In this document: in pieces, positions 41,451 through 50,709 of the stretch
How the letters are laid out: every line of letters begins with the position of its first letter
Numbering within the stretch: position 1 is the first letter of the stretch
Assembly (NCBI RefSeq): GCF_009833495.1
Contig: NZ_WUWG01000006.1
Span: 168,180-232,179 of the forward strand
DNA: 64,000 bases
Direction of reading: 5' to 3'
Source: Oceanomicrobium pacificus
GTDB lineage: Bacteria; Pseudomonadota; Alphaproteobacteria; Rhodobacterales; Rhodobacteraceae
Notes under the pieces: model-generated
Told to the model about the DNA's origin: nothing
Database searches by the model: none
What the model saw: only the letters and a program-made list of their open reading frames with translations
Program-made: the position numbers and the translations under genes

Positions 41451-43985
41451 ATGAGCCGCGCGACCAATCCGTCCGATCCTGTCCTGCCCATCGAGGCGTG
41501 CCTGCCCGCGCTTGGCGCGGCCCTGCAGGATCGCGGCCGGGCCGTGTTGCAGGCGCCGCCGGGCGCGGGCAAGACGACCCGTGTGCCGCTGTTTCTTGAC
41601 GATGCGGGCCTTGTCGGTGGGCGGATCATCATGCTGGAGCCGCGGCGCGTGGCGGCCCGCGCGGCGGCCGGTCGTCTGGCGGACCTGCGTGGTGAGGCCC
41701 CCGGGGAAAGCGTCGGCTACCGGATGCGGGGCGAGACCGCGATCGGTCCATCGACCAAGATCGAGGTGGTCACCGAGGGCGTGCTGACACGGATGATCCA
41801 GTCCGACCCGGAACTGGCCGGCGTCGGATGCCTGATCTTCGACGAGTTTCACGAACGCTCTCTCACCGCTGATCTGGGGCTGGCGCTGGCGCTTGATCTC
41901 GCGGATGCGCTGCGGCCGGACCTGAAGCTTCTGGTCATGTCCGCCACGCTTGATGCCGCACCGGTGGCGGCGCTGATGGGCGACGTGCCGCTTGTCACAT
42001 CCGAAGGTCGCGCTTTTCCGGTCGAGACCGTCCACCTTTCCCGGCCGCTGCCCGCCGGCCACCGCGACCGCCGGCACCTGCCAGCCCATGTGGCCGATCT
42101 GGTTGCAACGGCGGCGGCAACGGAGGAGGGCGGCATCCTGACTTTCCTTCCGGGGCGGTACGAGATCGACGCGGTTGCCCGCCTGTTGCGTGACCGGCTG
42201 GGGCCCGGGGACCGGATCGAGTTGCTGCACGGGTCATTGCCCTTCGCCGATCAGAAAGCTGTGCTGCGCCCGCGCAGTGACGGCGGGCGGAAAATCGTTC
42301 TGTCGACAGCGATTGCGGAGACCTCGGTCACCATTCCCGACATTCGCGTGGTCGTCGATGCCGGCATGGCGCGGCGGGCGCGTTTCGATCCGGGCACCGG
42401 CATGTCGCGGCTCGTGACCGAACGGGTTTCACGGGCCGAGGCCGAACAGCGGCGGGGGCGTGCGGGCCGCGTCGCGCCCGGGCGATGCTATCGGCTCTGG
42501 GCGGCGGCCGAGGAAGGTGCGCTGCCCGCTTTCGCGCCGCCCGAGATCCTGCGCGAAGACCTCACCGGCATGATGCTCGATCTTGCCCAATGGGGCGCGG
42601 CCGATCCGGCGGACCTGCCATTGCTGACCGCGCCCCCTACGGAGAGCGTCGCGCGGGCCCGTGCGCTCTTGCGCGATCTCGGCGCTCTTGATCCGCGGGG
42701 CGGTGTGACGCCGCACGGGCGGGCGATGGCGCGCCTGCCGGTCCATCCGCGTCTCGCCCATATGCTTCTGTCCGCGGCTGGCACGCGGCGCCGCGATCTG
42801 GCCGTCGATCTGGCGGCGCTTCTGGAACATCGCGATCCGTTGCGCGGCAGCGGTGGCCGGCCGCCTGCCGATATTGCCCTGCGCCTGTCGGCACTGCGTG
42901 ATCCGAAACGGCTGGAGGCCGAGACCCCCTACCGGGTGGACCGTGCGGCCCGCGCGCAGATCGTGCAGGACCGGAAGCGGCTGGCGGCCCGTGTGCCGGA
43001 GGGCGAAGCTGAAGGACCGTCCCTCGGCGGGCTGTTGTCGCTGGCCTATCCCGACCGGATCGCGGCGCGCCGCCCGGGCGATGCGCCGCGCTTCCACCTG
43101 TCGGGCGGGTCGGGCGCTGCGCTGGACCCCGGCGATGCGCTGGCCCATGAGCCCATGCTCGCCGTGGCAGGTCTGGAAGGGGACCGCCGCGAGGCGCGGA
43201 TTCTGCTGGCCGCGCCCGCGTCGTCCGACGAGGTGCGGCGCCTGCATTGCGCACGCGAGACCCGCCATGATATCTGCCGCTGGGACGCGCGGCATGGCCG
43301 GGTCGAGGCGCGGCGCGAGACCCGGATCGGGGCCCTGAAACTGGAGGACGCGCCCTGGACCGACCCGCCCGCGGATCAACTGCTCTCCGCGCAGATCGAC
43401 GGGGTCCGTGCGCTCGGCCTGTCCGCGCTCGGCTGGGGCAAACTGGCCCTGCGGTTTCTAGACCGCGCGCGCTGGCTGGCGGCACGGGGTGCGGACCTGC
43501 CCGACCTGTCCGAGGCGGCGCTGCTTGAGGTGGCGGACGACTGGCTGGCCCCTGCGATGGGCGGGGCCCGCACGCGGGAGGCGCTGTCCAAAATCGATCC
43601 CGGTGACGCGCTGCGCGCCTGGATCGGCTGGGACCGGCTGCAGGAGATCGACAGGTTGGCGCCTGCGTCCATCACTGCGCCGACCGGAACGGTCCTGCCG
43701 ATCGACTATGGCGGGGATGCGCCCTCCGTGTCGGTCCGGCTGCAGGAAATGTTCGGTCTGACGGTCCATCCGGTGATCGGGCCGGACCGTCTGCCGCTCT
43801 CGATCGCGCTTCTGTCGCCGGCGCAGCGGCCGGTCCAGATCACGTCGGACCTGCCGGGTTTCTGGGCATCGAGCTATGCCGATGTGCGCCGCGATCTGCG
43901 CGGCCGCTATCCGCGCCACCCCTGGCCCGAAGACCCGGCCGCGGCCCCGCCGACCCGGCGCGCCAAGCCCCGCTCGCAGAAATAG
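41451..43985 (+). CDS. hrpB: ATP-dependent helicase HrpB
   Basis: An 844-residue DEAH-type RNA helicase. Motif I QAPPGAGKTTRV is near residue 45, Ia LEPRRVAARAAAG, motif II FDEFHERSLTADL (DEFH form), SATLD for III, ISTAIAETSVTI-like V read as STAIAETSVT, and VI EQRRGRAGRVAPG. A HrpB-specific C-terminal domain follows, ending with IWGSSYADVRRDLRGRYPRHPWP-like sequence (read as SYADVRRDLRGRYPRHPWP). ATG 41451 gives normal length. Role in RNA metabolism, not well defined in alphaproteobacteria. Confidence 0.94.
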   Translation: MSRATNPSDPVLPIEACLPALGAALQDRGRAVLQAPPGAGKTTRVPLFLDDAGLVGGRIIMLEPRRVAARAAAGRLADLRGEAPGESVGYRMRGETAIGPSTKIEVVTEGVLTRMIQSDPELAGVGCLIFDEFHERSLTADLGLALALDLADALRPDLKLLVMSATLDAAPVAALMGDVPLVTSEGRAFPVETVHLSRPLPAGHRDRRHLPAHVADLVATAAATEEGGILTFLPGRYEIDAVARLLRDRLGPGDRIELLHGSLPFADQKAVLRPRSDGGRKIVLSTAIAETSVTIPDIRVVVDAGMARRARFDPGTGMSRLVTERVSRAEAEQRRGRAGRVAPGRCYRLWAAAEEGALPAFAPPEILREDLTGMMLDLAQWGAADPADLPLLTAPPTESVARARALLRDLGALDPRGGVTPHGRAMARLPVHPRLAHMLLSAAGTRRRDLAVDLAALLEHRDPLRGSGGRPPADIALRLSALRDPKRLEAETPYRVDRAARAQIVQDRKRLAARVPEGEAEGPSLGGLLSLAYPDRIAARRPGDAPRFHLSGGSGAALDPGDALAHEPMLAVAGLEGDRREARILLAAPASSDEVRRLHCARETRHDICRWDARHGRVEARRETRIGALKLEDAPWTDPPADQLLSAQIDGVRALGLSALGWGKLALRFLDRARWLAARGADLPDLSEAALLEVADDWLAPAMGGARTREALSKIDPGDALRAWIGWDRLQEIDRLAPASITAPTGTVLPIDYGGDAPSVSVRLQEMFGLTVHPVIGPDRLPLSIALLSPAQRPVQITSDLPGFWASSYADVRRDLRGRYPRHPWPEDPAAAPPTRRAKPRSQK

Positions 43986-44127
43986 CCCGGTGCGGCCGGC
44001 GGTGCCGCGCCCTGCGCGCCCGCACGGTGCGGCCCACACGCAAAGGTGGCTGGCAATCCCGCGCCGAGGGTCTAAGGTGAAGGGGAATTCACTGTCGCAG
44101 AATGCAGGATTTCGAGGGGATATAGCG

Positions 44128-45558
44128 ATGCAAAATCAAGGCGAACCGACATTCCGCCAATCGGTGGACATCATGTTCAACCGCGCGGTCAAGCTGATGG
44201 GCCTGCCGCCCGGGTTGGAGCAGAAGATTCGGGTCTGCAACGCGACCTATACGGTGCGCTTCGGGGTGCGCCTGCGCGGCGATATCCACACATTTGTCGG
44301 CTACCGCTCCGTCCATTCGGAACATATGGAGCCGGTCAAGGGCGGCATCCGCTATGCCATGTCGGTCAATCAGGACGAGGTGGAGGCGCTCGCGGCGCTG
44401 ATGACCTACAAATGCGCGCTCGTGGAAACCCCGTTCGGGGGCTCGAAAGGCGGGCTCTGCATCGATCCGCGCGAATGGAACGAGCATGAGCTGGAACTCA
44501 TCACCCGCCGGTTTGCCTACGAGTTGGCCAAGCGCGACCTGATCAACCCGGCACAGAATGTGCCGGCGCCCGACATGGGCACCGGCGAGCGGGAAATGGC
44601 CTGGATTGCCGACCAGTACCGCCGGATGAACACGACCGACATCAATGCCGCTGCTTGCGTCACCGGCAAGCCGCTCAATGCGGGCGGGATCGCGGGCCGC
44701 GTGGAGGCCACAGGCCGTGGCGTGCAATATGCGCTGCGCGAATTCTTCCGCCATCCCGAGGATGTGGCGGCCGCAAAGATGGAGGGCAAGCTCGACGGCA
44801 AGCGGGTCATCGTGCAGGGGCTCGGCAATGTGGGCTATCACGCGGCGGCATTCCTCAGCCAGGAAGATGGCGCGCTCATCACCGGCGTGATCGAGCGCGA
44901 CGGGGCGATCGTGAACCCCAAGGGCATCGACGTGGATGCGCTGCGCGACCATATCGCGGAGCATGGCGGGGTCGCGAGCTTCACCGGCGGGGCCTATGTG
45001 AAAGACGGCGCCAAAGTGCTTGAGGAGGAATGCGATATCCTCATCCCGGCCGCGCTCGAAGGGGTCATCAACCTAACCAATGCGGGCAACATCAAAGCGC
45101 CGCTCATCATCGAGGCCGCCAACGGGCCGATCACCTCGGGGGCGGACGAGATCCTGCGCAAGCGCGGCACGGTCATCATCCCCGACATGTATGCCAATGC
45201 GGGCGGTGTCACGGTCTCCTATTTCGAATGGGTCAAGAACCTGAGCCACATCCGTTTCGGCCGGCTGCAGCGGCGGCAGGAAGAAGCCCGCCACCAGTTG
45301 CTCGTCGACGAGATCGAGCGGATCGCGGCGGCAGGCGGCGACAATTTCGGGCTGAGCGCGCATTTCAAACGCGATTATCTGCGCGGTGCGGGCGAGCTGG
45401 AACTGGTGCGCTCGGGCCTCGATGACACGATGCGCGCGGCCTACAATTCGATGCGCGAGGTCTGGCACGAACGCGAGGATGTGCATGACCTCCGGGTCGC
45501 GGCCTATCTGGTTTCAATTGACCGGGTAGCGAAATCCTACACGTCGAAAGGGCTCTGA
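44128..45558 (+). CDS. Glu/Leu/Phe/Val dehydrogenase
   Basis: A 476-residue amino-acid dehydrogenase, most like glutamate dehydrogenase. N-terminal domain: VKGGIRYAMSVNQDEVEALA and TYKCALVETPFGGSKGG with catalytic Lys, PAPDMGTGEREMAW; C-terminal Rossmann domain with VIVQGLGNVGYHAA. Interconverts 2-oxoglutarate plus ammonium and glutamate (or branched-chain analogue) with NAD(P)H. GAGGGGATATAGCG precedes ATG 44128; the frame is open further up in hrpB-adjacent sequence. Coenzyme and exact substrate cannot be fixed by eye. Confidence 0.92.
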   Translation: MQNQGEPTFRQSVDIMFNRAVKLMGLPPGLEQKIRVCNATYTVRFGVRLRGDIHTFVGYRSVHSEHMEPVKGGIRYAMSVNQDEVEALAALMTYKCALVETPFGGSKGGLCIDPREWNEHELELITRRFAYELAKRDLINPAQNVPAPDMGTGEREMAWIADQYRRMNTTDINAAACVTGKPLNAGGIAGRVEATGRGVQYALREFFRHPEDVAAAKMEGKLDGKRVIVQGLGNVGYHAAAFLSQEDGALITGVIERDGAIVNPKGIDVDALRDHIAEHGGVASFTGGAYVKDGAKVLEEECDILIPAALEGVINLTNAGNIKAPLIIEAANGPITSGADEILRKRGTVIIPDMYANAGGVTVSYFEWVKNLSHIRFGRLQRRQEEARHQLLVDEIERIAAAGGDNFGLSAHFKRDYLRGAGELELVRSGLDDTMRAAYNSMREVWHEREDVHDLRVAAYLVSIDRVAKSYTSKGL

Positions 45559-45576
45559 ACGGGGCTCATCGCTGCG

Positions 45577-46113
45577 TCAACTGTCGGGCGGGGTGTCCGC
45601 GCCGCCCATCAGAAGGTCCGCGCCGCGCTCGGACAGCAGGATCGTGATCGCGTCGGCCATTTCCTTGCCCTGACGGGCCGAGGTGGTGCCGCCGATCCCT
45701 GCGCGCGTATGGAACCGCCACCAAAGGCCCGGTGCCCAGACCCGGGGCATCGGCTCTTTCAGGCGCAACAGGAACCCATTGGACGGTTTGAAAGAGAAAA
45801 AGCCCCGGTCCACGTCGCGGATCTGGTCGAGCCGGCAGATCTCGGTCCCGTCGGTGAGGTGCAGCCCCTCCGACGTCAGCAAGATCCCCTGCGCCGTCGC
45901 CCGCCAGAGCCGCCAGCCTTGCCAGAGCGCGCCGGCGCCGAAAAGGATCAGCGTCACGAGGCCGAGGAGTTCCTGCGGCGGATGGGCGGCGGCAATGTAG
46001 AGCAGCAGCAGTCCGAGGCCGCCCAGCATGGCGACGCCGAAATAGCGGCGGTTCTGCGAGACGTCGAGGCGGGCAAAGACCTTGGGCGCGGTCGTGGTCG
46101 TCTGGGGCTCCAT
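45577..46113 (-). CDS. Hypothetical two-TM membrane protein
   Basis: A 178-residue protein: an N-terminal soluble start (MEPQTTTTAPKVFARLDVSQ), two hydrophobic segments at about 26-42 and 49-65 (GLGLLLLYIAAA and LLGLVTLILFGAGA), and a soluble C-terminal domain resembling a PH-like fold (ILLTSEGLHLTDGTEICRLD, with FKPSNGFLLRL). Convergent with the dehydrogenase gene 18 bp away. Layout is like bacterial PH-domain membrane proteins, but no family is recognised with confidence. Confidence 0.65.
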   Translation of the reverse strand: MEPQTTTTAPKVFARLDVSQNRRYFGVAMLGGLGLLLLYIAAAHPPQELLGLVTLILFGAGALWQGWRLWRATAQGILLTSEGLHLTDGTEICRLDQIRDVDRGFFSFKPSNGFLLRLKEPMPRVWAPGLWWRFHTRAGIGGTTSARQGKEMADAITILLSERGADLLMGGADTPPDS

Positions 46114-46330
46114 GAGGCTCCTTCTGCGCCCCGCAAGTGTGCGGCGCGGTCGTCTGGTCAAGTTGCGGTCCGTGTTTGATGCCGGCGCCGCGGGGTCAGT
46201 CTTAACGGGCGGCAAGGCGTTGCAAAAGGGGGCTGTTGCGATTCCGGAGACAGAGCGTTTTCCGCGCTTGCGTCGACAAAAGCCCGATCAGGGCCCATTT
46301 ATCTGGAAACCGGAAACAAAGGGGATAGCC

Positions 46331-47242
46331 ATGTCTTTCCGACCAGTGAAAAGCGAACGTGTTGCCCAGCCGACCCTCGAAGGGGCGGGCGTGCATCTGC
46401 ACCGGGCCTTCGGCTTCGGGGATCCGAGCGAGCTCGACCCGTTCCTGCTCTTCGACGATTTCCGCAACGATGTGCCCGAAGCCTTCATGAAAGGGTTTCC
46501 GTGGCACCCGCATCGCGGGATCGAGACGATCACCTATGTTCTGAACGGGTCGGTGGACCATGGCGACAGCCTTGGCAACAGCGGCACGCTCGGGGCGGGC
46601 GACGTGCAGTGGATGACTGCGGGCTCTGGGATCATGCATCAGGAGATGCCCAAGGGAAATGCCAAGGGCCAGATGCACGGGTTTCAGCTCTGGGCCAACC
46701 TGCCGTCGAGCCAGAAGATGGTCGCGCCGCGCTATCAGGATGTGCGGGGGTCGGACATTCCCGAGATCATCGATGATGACGGAACGCGGGTGAAAGTGAT
46801 CGTCGGCACCTTCTGGGGCAAGACCGGACCTGTGGACGGGATTGCGGCCGAGCCGGTCTATCTGGACATCTATGTGCCGCCGGGCGTGAAGAAGACCCTG
46901 CCGGTCGACACCTATGCCCATGCTTTCGCCTATGTGTTTGACGGGTCCGCGAATTTCCGCGACGCCTCCAACCCCTACGGCGTTCGGGTGGAGAAGGAAT
47001 ATCGCGGCGAGGAGCTGAACATTCGCGACCTGTCGGGCAACCGGACGCTCGTCCAGTTCGACACGGGCGACGAGATCACCGTGACGGCCGGTCCGCAGGG
47101 CGTGCGGTTCTTGCTCGTCTCGGGCCGTCCGATCCGCGAACCCGTCGCATGGCACGGGCCGATCGTGATGAACACGCGGGCCGAACTGATGCAGGCCATG
47201 CAGGAACTGCGCAACGGCACGTTCATCAAGGCCGAACATTGA
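46331..47242 (+). CDS. Pirin family protein
   Basis: A 303-residue bicupin. The N-terminal pirin domain shows FPWHPHRGIETITYVLNG with metal-binding His, DVQWMTAGSGIMHQEMPKG, and the C-terminal cupin ends VAWHGPIVMNTRAEL. GGGGATAGCC precedes the ATG. Pirins act as quercetinases or metabolic regulators (for example pyruvate dehydrogenase in Serratia); the role here is unknown. Followed by acuI 176 bp downstream. Confidence 0.93.
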   Translation: MSFRPVKSERVAQPTLEGAGVHLHRAFGFGDPSELDPFLLFDDFRNDVPEAFMKGFPWHPHRGIETITYVLNGSVDHGDSLGNSGTLGAGDVQWMTAGSGIMHQEMPKGNAKGQMHGFQLWANLPSSQKMVAPRYQDVRGSDIPEIIDDDGTRVKVIVGTFWGKTGPVDGIAAEPVYLDIYVPPGVKKTLPVDTYAHAFAYVFDGSANFRDASNPYGVRVEKEYRGEELNIRDLSGNRTLVQFDTGDEITVTAGPQGVRFLLVSGRPIREPVAWHGPIVMNTRAELMQAMQELRNGTFIKAEH

Positions 47243-47418
47243 AGCAGCGCGCGGCGGGACGGGGATCGACCCCGGCCCGCCGCGGCGCGCCCTCTGCGCG
47301 GACCCGCGCGCCCGTTTATTCCCCTTTCAAAAATGCATTCGCAAGCCGCGTGTCTTGGAACCTGTGGTCTTGCTGTCTAAGTTGACCCTGAACAGGGATC
47401 TGAGCCGGGGAGTGCGTC

Positions 47419-48417
47419 ATGGGGTTCAATGCGTTGGTGGTCGAGAAATCGGAGGAGGGGGCAACCTCCGCCGCTGTGCGCCAGTTGGAGGTGGCCGACC
47501 TGCCGAAAGGCGAGGTGCTCGTCGCCGTCGACTATTCCACCGTCAACTACAAGGACGGGCTCTGTATCGGACCGGGCGGCGGCTTGGTGCGGTCCTATCC
47601 GCATGTGCCGGGGATCGATTTTGCCGGTACGGTCGAGCGGTCGGAGGATCCGCGCTACACGCCGGGTGACAAGGTCGTTCTGACCGGCTGGCGCGTGGGC
47701 GAGGCCCATTGGGGCGGCTATGCGCAGAAGGCGAGCGTCCGCGCCGACTGGCTGGTGCCGCTGCCCGACGGGCTGACGACGCGGCAGGCGATGGCCGTGG
47801 GCACGGCCGGTTTCACCGCGATGCTGGCGGTCATGGCGCTCGAGGATCACGGGCTCGAGCCGGGACGCGGTCCGGTGCTGGTCACGGGGGCTGCGGGCGG
47901 GGTCGGGTCCGTCGCGACCGCGATCCTTGCGCATCGCGGCTACGAGGTGGCAGCCGTCACCGGGCGGCCGGAGACGGAAGCCTATCTGCGCGACCTTGGC
48001 GCCACCACCATCGTGCCGCGCGCAGAGTTGAACGAAACGACGAAGCGGCCGCTGGAAAGCGAGACCTGGGCCGGCTGCGTCGATGCGGTTGGCGGCGCGA
48101 TGCTGGCACGCGTCCTTGGCCAGATGAAATATGGCTGTTCGGTCGCTGCGGTTGGGCTGGCCGGCGGCGCGGCGCTGCCTGCGACCGTTATTCCCTTCCT
48201 TTTGCGCGGGGTGAACCTGCTCGGTATCGACAGCGTGATGCAGCCCTATGCCAATCGCGAACGGGCCTGGGCACGGGTGGCGCAGGACCTGCCGATGGAC
48301 AAGCTCGAAGCGATGGTCCGACCGGCCACGCTGCATGACCTGCCGCAGATCGGGGCGGATATCCTGCGCGGTCAGGTGCAGGGCCGCGTGGTCGTCGACG
48401 TCAATGCGGAGGGCTGA
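47419..48417 (+). CDS. acuI: Acrylyl-CoA reductase AcuI (MDR family)
   Basis: A 332-residue NADPH-dependent reductase that turns acryloyl-CoA into propionyl-CoA, detoxifying acrylate from DMSP and also serving 3-hydroxypropionate assimilation. MDR features: N-terminal GroES-like domain with VDYSTVNYKDGLCIG and PHVPGIDFAGTV, then the Rossmann motif VTGAAGGVGSVA near residue 160 and GQMKYG. No zinc ligands, as usual for this clade. GGGGAGTGCGTC precedes the ATG. YccF follows after 3 bp and a BCCT transporter 571 bp downstream. MeaB elsewhere in the window fits onward propionyl-CoA use. Confidence 0.9.
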   Translation: MGFNALVVEKSEEGATSAAVRQLEVADLPKGEVLVAVDYSTVNYKDGLCIGPGGGLVRSYPHVPGIDFAGTVERSEDPRYTPGDKVVLTGWRVGEAHWGGYAQKASVRADWLVPLPDGLTTRQAMAVGTAGFTAMLAVMALEDHGLEPGRGPVLVTGAAGGVGSVATAILAHRGYEVAAVTGRPETEAYLRDLGATTIVPRAELNETTKRPLESETWAGCVDAVGGAMLARVLGQMKYGCSVAAVGLAGGAALPATVIPFLLRGVNLLGIDSVMQPYANRERAWARVAQDLPMDKLEAMVRPATLHDLPQIGADILRGQVQGRVVVDVNAEG

Positions 48418-48420
48418 CTC

Positions 48421-48849
48421 ATGGGATTTCTGAGCCTGCTTCTCAATATCCTCTGGATCATCACGGGGGGCGTCTGGATGGCGCTGGGTTGGGTGCTCGC
48501 CGGCGTGCTCATGGCGATCACCATCATCGGCCTGCCGTGGAGCCTGTCGGCCTTCAAGATCGCCAATTACACGCTCTTTCCGTTCGGCCGCGTGGCGGTG
48601 GATCGCGGCATGGTGCATGGCGCGGACGAGGCGCCGGGCGCTTTTTCCTTCATCGGCAACCTTCTGTGGCTCATCCTTGCCGGTTGGTGGCTGGCGCTCG
48701 GCCATGTGATCACCGCCGTCGGGCTGGCCATCACCATCATCGGGCTGCCCTTTGCCTGGGCGCATCTGAAGCTGGCCGGCCTGTCGCTCTGGCCGATGGG
48801 CAAGGCGATCATTCCGGCCGATACCTACGCTTTCATTTCCGGCCGCTAG
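48421..48849 (+). CDS. yccF: YccF domain inner-membrane protein
   Basis: A 142-residue membrane protein with two YccF repeats: each has a hydrophobic pair with the ITIIGLPW / ITIIGLPFAW signature (GVLMAITIIGLPWSLSAFKI and VGLAITIIGLPFAWAHLKLA) followed by a short WPMG or FPFG turn. About four membrane segments are expected. Starts 3 bp after acuI, so co-transcription is likely. Function unknown. Confidence 0.88.
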   Translation: MGFLSLLLNILWIITGGVWMALGWVLAGVLMAITIIGLPWSLSAFKIANYTLFPFGRVAVDRGMVHGADEAPGAFSFIGNLLWLILAGWWLALGHVITAVGLAITIIGLPFAWAHLKLAGLSLWPMGKAIIPADTYAFISGR

Positions 48850-48988
48850 GGCCGGTTTCGCGCCTAAAGATCTGAAATGTCGCCCGCAAGTGGCGGGAAA
48901 GCCGTGTGCAATGTCGCGCACTGCTTTTTCTGTCATGCCCGAACCTGTGCTAGGCTGACGTCGTTAACACCCAACAGGAGGACGCAGC

Positions 48989-50605
48989 ATGAGCGATGCC
49001 ACGGAAGGCACCGGCGCAGTCGACGTCGATACCGATTACGAAGTGGGTCAGGACAATATCCAAGCGCAGGTGGGGCCGTTCGGGCTCGACATTCACAATC
49101 CGGTCTTCCTGATTTCCGGACTGTCCATCGTGGCATTCGTGCTCGGCACGCTGATGCTGCCCGAAAGCGCCACCGGTCTCTTCTCGGCGATGCGGAACTT
49201 CGTGACGGGCAACTTCTCCTGGTTCTTCCTGCTGGCGGGCAACATTTTCGTGGCCTTCTGCATCATCCTGATCTTCACGCCGCTCGGGTCTGTCCGTCTG
49301 GGCGGGGCAGAGGCAACGCCCGATTACAGCTATCCCGGCTGGTTCGCGATGCTCTTTGCCGCCGGCATGGGCATCGGGCTGATGTTCTACGGCGTGTCGG
49401 AGCCACTGTCGCATTTCTCCGCATCCTTTGCAGAGGGCGCGGGGTCGCCCGACAGTTGGGCGCCGCTTGCCGGTGCCGCCGGCGATGCGGAGGCCGCGCG
49501 CAGCCTCGCCATGGCCTCGACCATCTACCACTGGGGGCTGCACCCGTGGGCCATGTATGCGGTCGTGGCGCTCGCGCTCGGCCTGTTCAGTTACAATTGG
49601 GGCCTGCCGCTCTCGATCCGCTCGGCCTTCTACCCGATCTTCGGTGACCGGGTCTGGGGCTGGACCGGGCATATCATCGATATCGTGGCGGTTTTTGCGA
49701 CGCTCTTCGGCCTTGCCACATCGCTCGGCTTCGGCGCGGAGCAGGCCTCGGCCGGTCTTAACTATCTCTTCGGCATTCCCGAGGGCGCGGAAACCAAGGT
49801 CATCCTGATCGTCGCCATCACCGGGATCGCGACCCTGTCGGTGCTGGCCGGCCTCGATGCAGGCGTGAAACGCGCGTCCGAGATCAACATGGTGCTGGCC
49901 TTCCTTCTGCTGCTCTTCGTGCTGGTGGTCGGTCCGACCGGTGAACTGGTCAGTGGTTTCCTATCCTCCATCGGGGCCTATGCGCGCGAGTTTCCCGCCC
50001 TGTCGCAGCCCTTCGGGCGCGAGGATGCGAATTTCAGCCAGGGCTGGACGGCCTTCTACTGGGCCTGGTGGATATCCTGGTCGCCCTTTGTGGGCATGTT
50101 CATCGCGCGGGTCAGCCGCGGCCGGACGGTGCGCGAGTTCATCATCTCGGTTCTCATCATCCCGTCGCTGGTCTGTGTGCTCTGGATGAGCACATTTGGC
50201 GGCACCGCCATCAGCCAGGTGGTCAATGACGGGTTCATGGGGGCGGCCGAAGCCAACCTGCCGGTGCAGCTTTTCGAGATGCTGTCGCAACTGCCGCTGG
50301 CAGGGATCACGTCGCTCATCGGGATCGTCCTTGTGATCGTCTTCTTCGTCACCTCGTCAGACAGCGGCTCGCTGGTGATCGACACGGTGACGTCGGGCGG
50401 CAAGACGGACGGGCCGCTGCCGCAGCGGGTTTTCTGGTGCATCTTCGAAGGGCTGGTGGCCATCGCGCTGTTGCTTGGCGGCGGACTGGCCGCGCTTCAG
50501 GCCATGGCGGTTTCGACCGGGTTCCCCTTCGCGGCGCTCCTGCTGCTGATGTGCGTCGCGATCGTGCTCGGGCTCGTCAAGGAATGGCGCGCGGCCCGCG
50601 CCTGA
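48989..50605 (+). CDS. BCCT family betaine/choline/carnitine-type transporter
   Basis: A 538-residue inner-membrane transporter with 12 predicted segments. BCCT signatures: GMGIGLMFYGVSEPL in TM3 and the aromatic TM8 stretch WTAFYWAWWISWSPFVGMF followed by IARVSRGRTVREF, where Trp residues build the substrate pocket. It takes up quaternary amines or sulphonium compounds (glycine betaine, DMSP) with Na+ or H+; the GMGIG form of the glycine motif (not GMGVG) does not by itself fix the ion. AGGAGG lies 7 nt before the ATG. The nearby acuI makes DMSP or a related compound attractive as substrate, as inference only. Confidence 0.93.
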   Translation: MSDATEGTGAVDVDTDYEVGQDNIQAQVGPFGLDIHNPVFLISGLSIVAFVLGTLMLPESATGLFSAMRNFVTGNFSWFFLLAGNIFVAFCIILIFTPLGSVRLGGAEATPDYSYPGWFAMLFAAGMGIGLMFYGVSEPLSHFSASFAEGAGSPDSWAPLAGAAGDAEAARSLAMASTIYHWGLHPWAMYAVVALALGLFSYNWGLPLSIRSAFYPIFGDRVWGWTGHIIDIVAVFATLFGLATSLGFGAEQASAGLNYLFGIPEGAETKVILIVAITGIATLSVLAGLDAGVKRASEINMVLAFLLLLFVLVVGPTGELVSGFLSSIGAYAREFPALSQPFGREDANFSQGWTAFYWAWWISWSPFVGMFIARVSRGRTVREFIISVLIIPSLVCVLWMSTFGGTAISQVVNDGFMGAAEANLPVQLFEMLSQLPLAGITSLIGIVLVIVFFVTSSDSGSLVIDTVTSGGKTDGPLPQRVFWCIFEGLVAIALLLGGGLAALQAMAVSTGFPFAALLLLMCVAIVLGLVKEWRAARA

Positions 50606-50661
50606 TCCGAAGCCTGCCCGGCACGGGCTTGAACCCATGCGCGAACCGGTTCACTCTCCGA

Positions 50662-50692
50662 CCGCCCCGGCAAGCCGCCGGGGCGGTTTCTT
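50662..50692 (+). terminator. Strong rho-independent terminator after BCCT gene
   Basis: CCGCCCCGGC (50662-50671) and GCCGGGGCGG (50677-50686), a perfect 10-bp stem with loop AAGCC, followed by TTTCTT. It lies 57 bp after the BCCT stop and just before the aminotransferase ribosome-binding site. Confidence 0.88.
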
Positions 50693-50709
50693 GAAAGCTG
50701 GAGGTGGCC

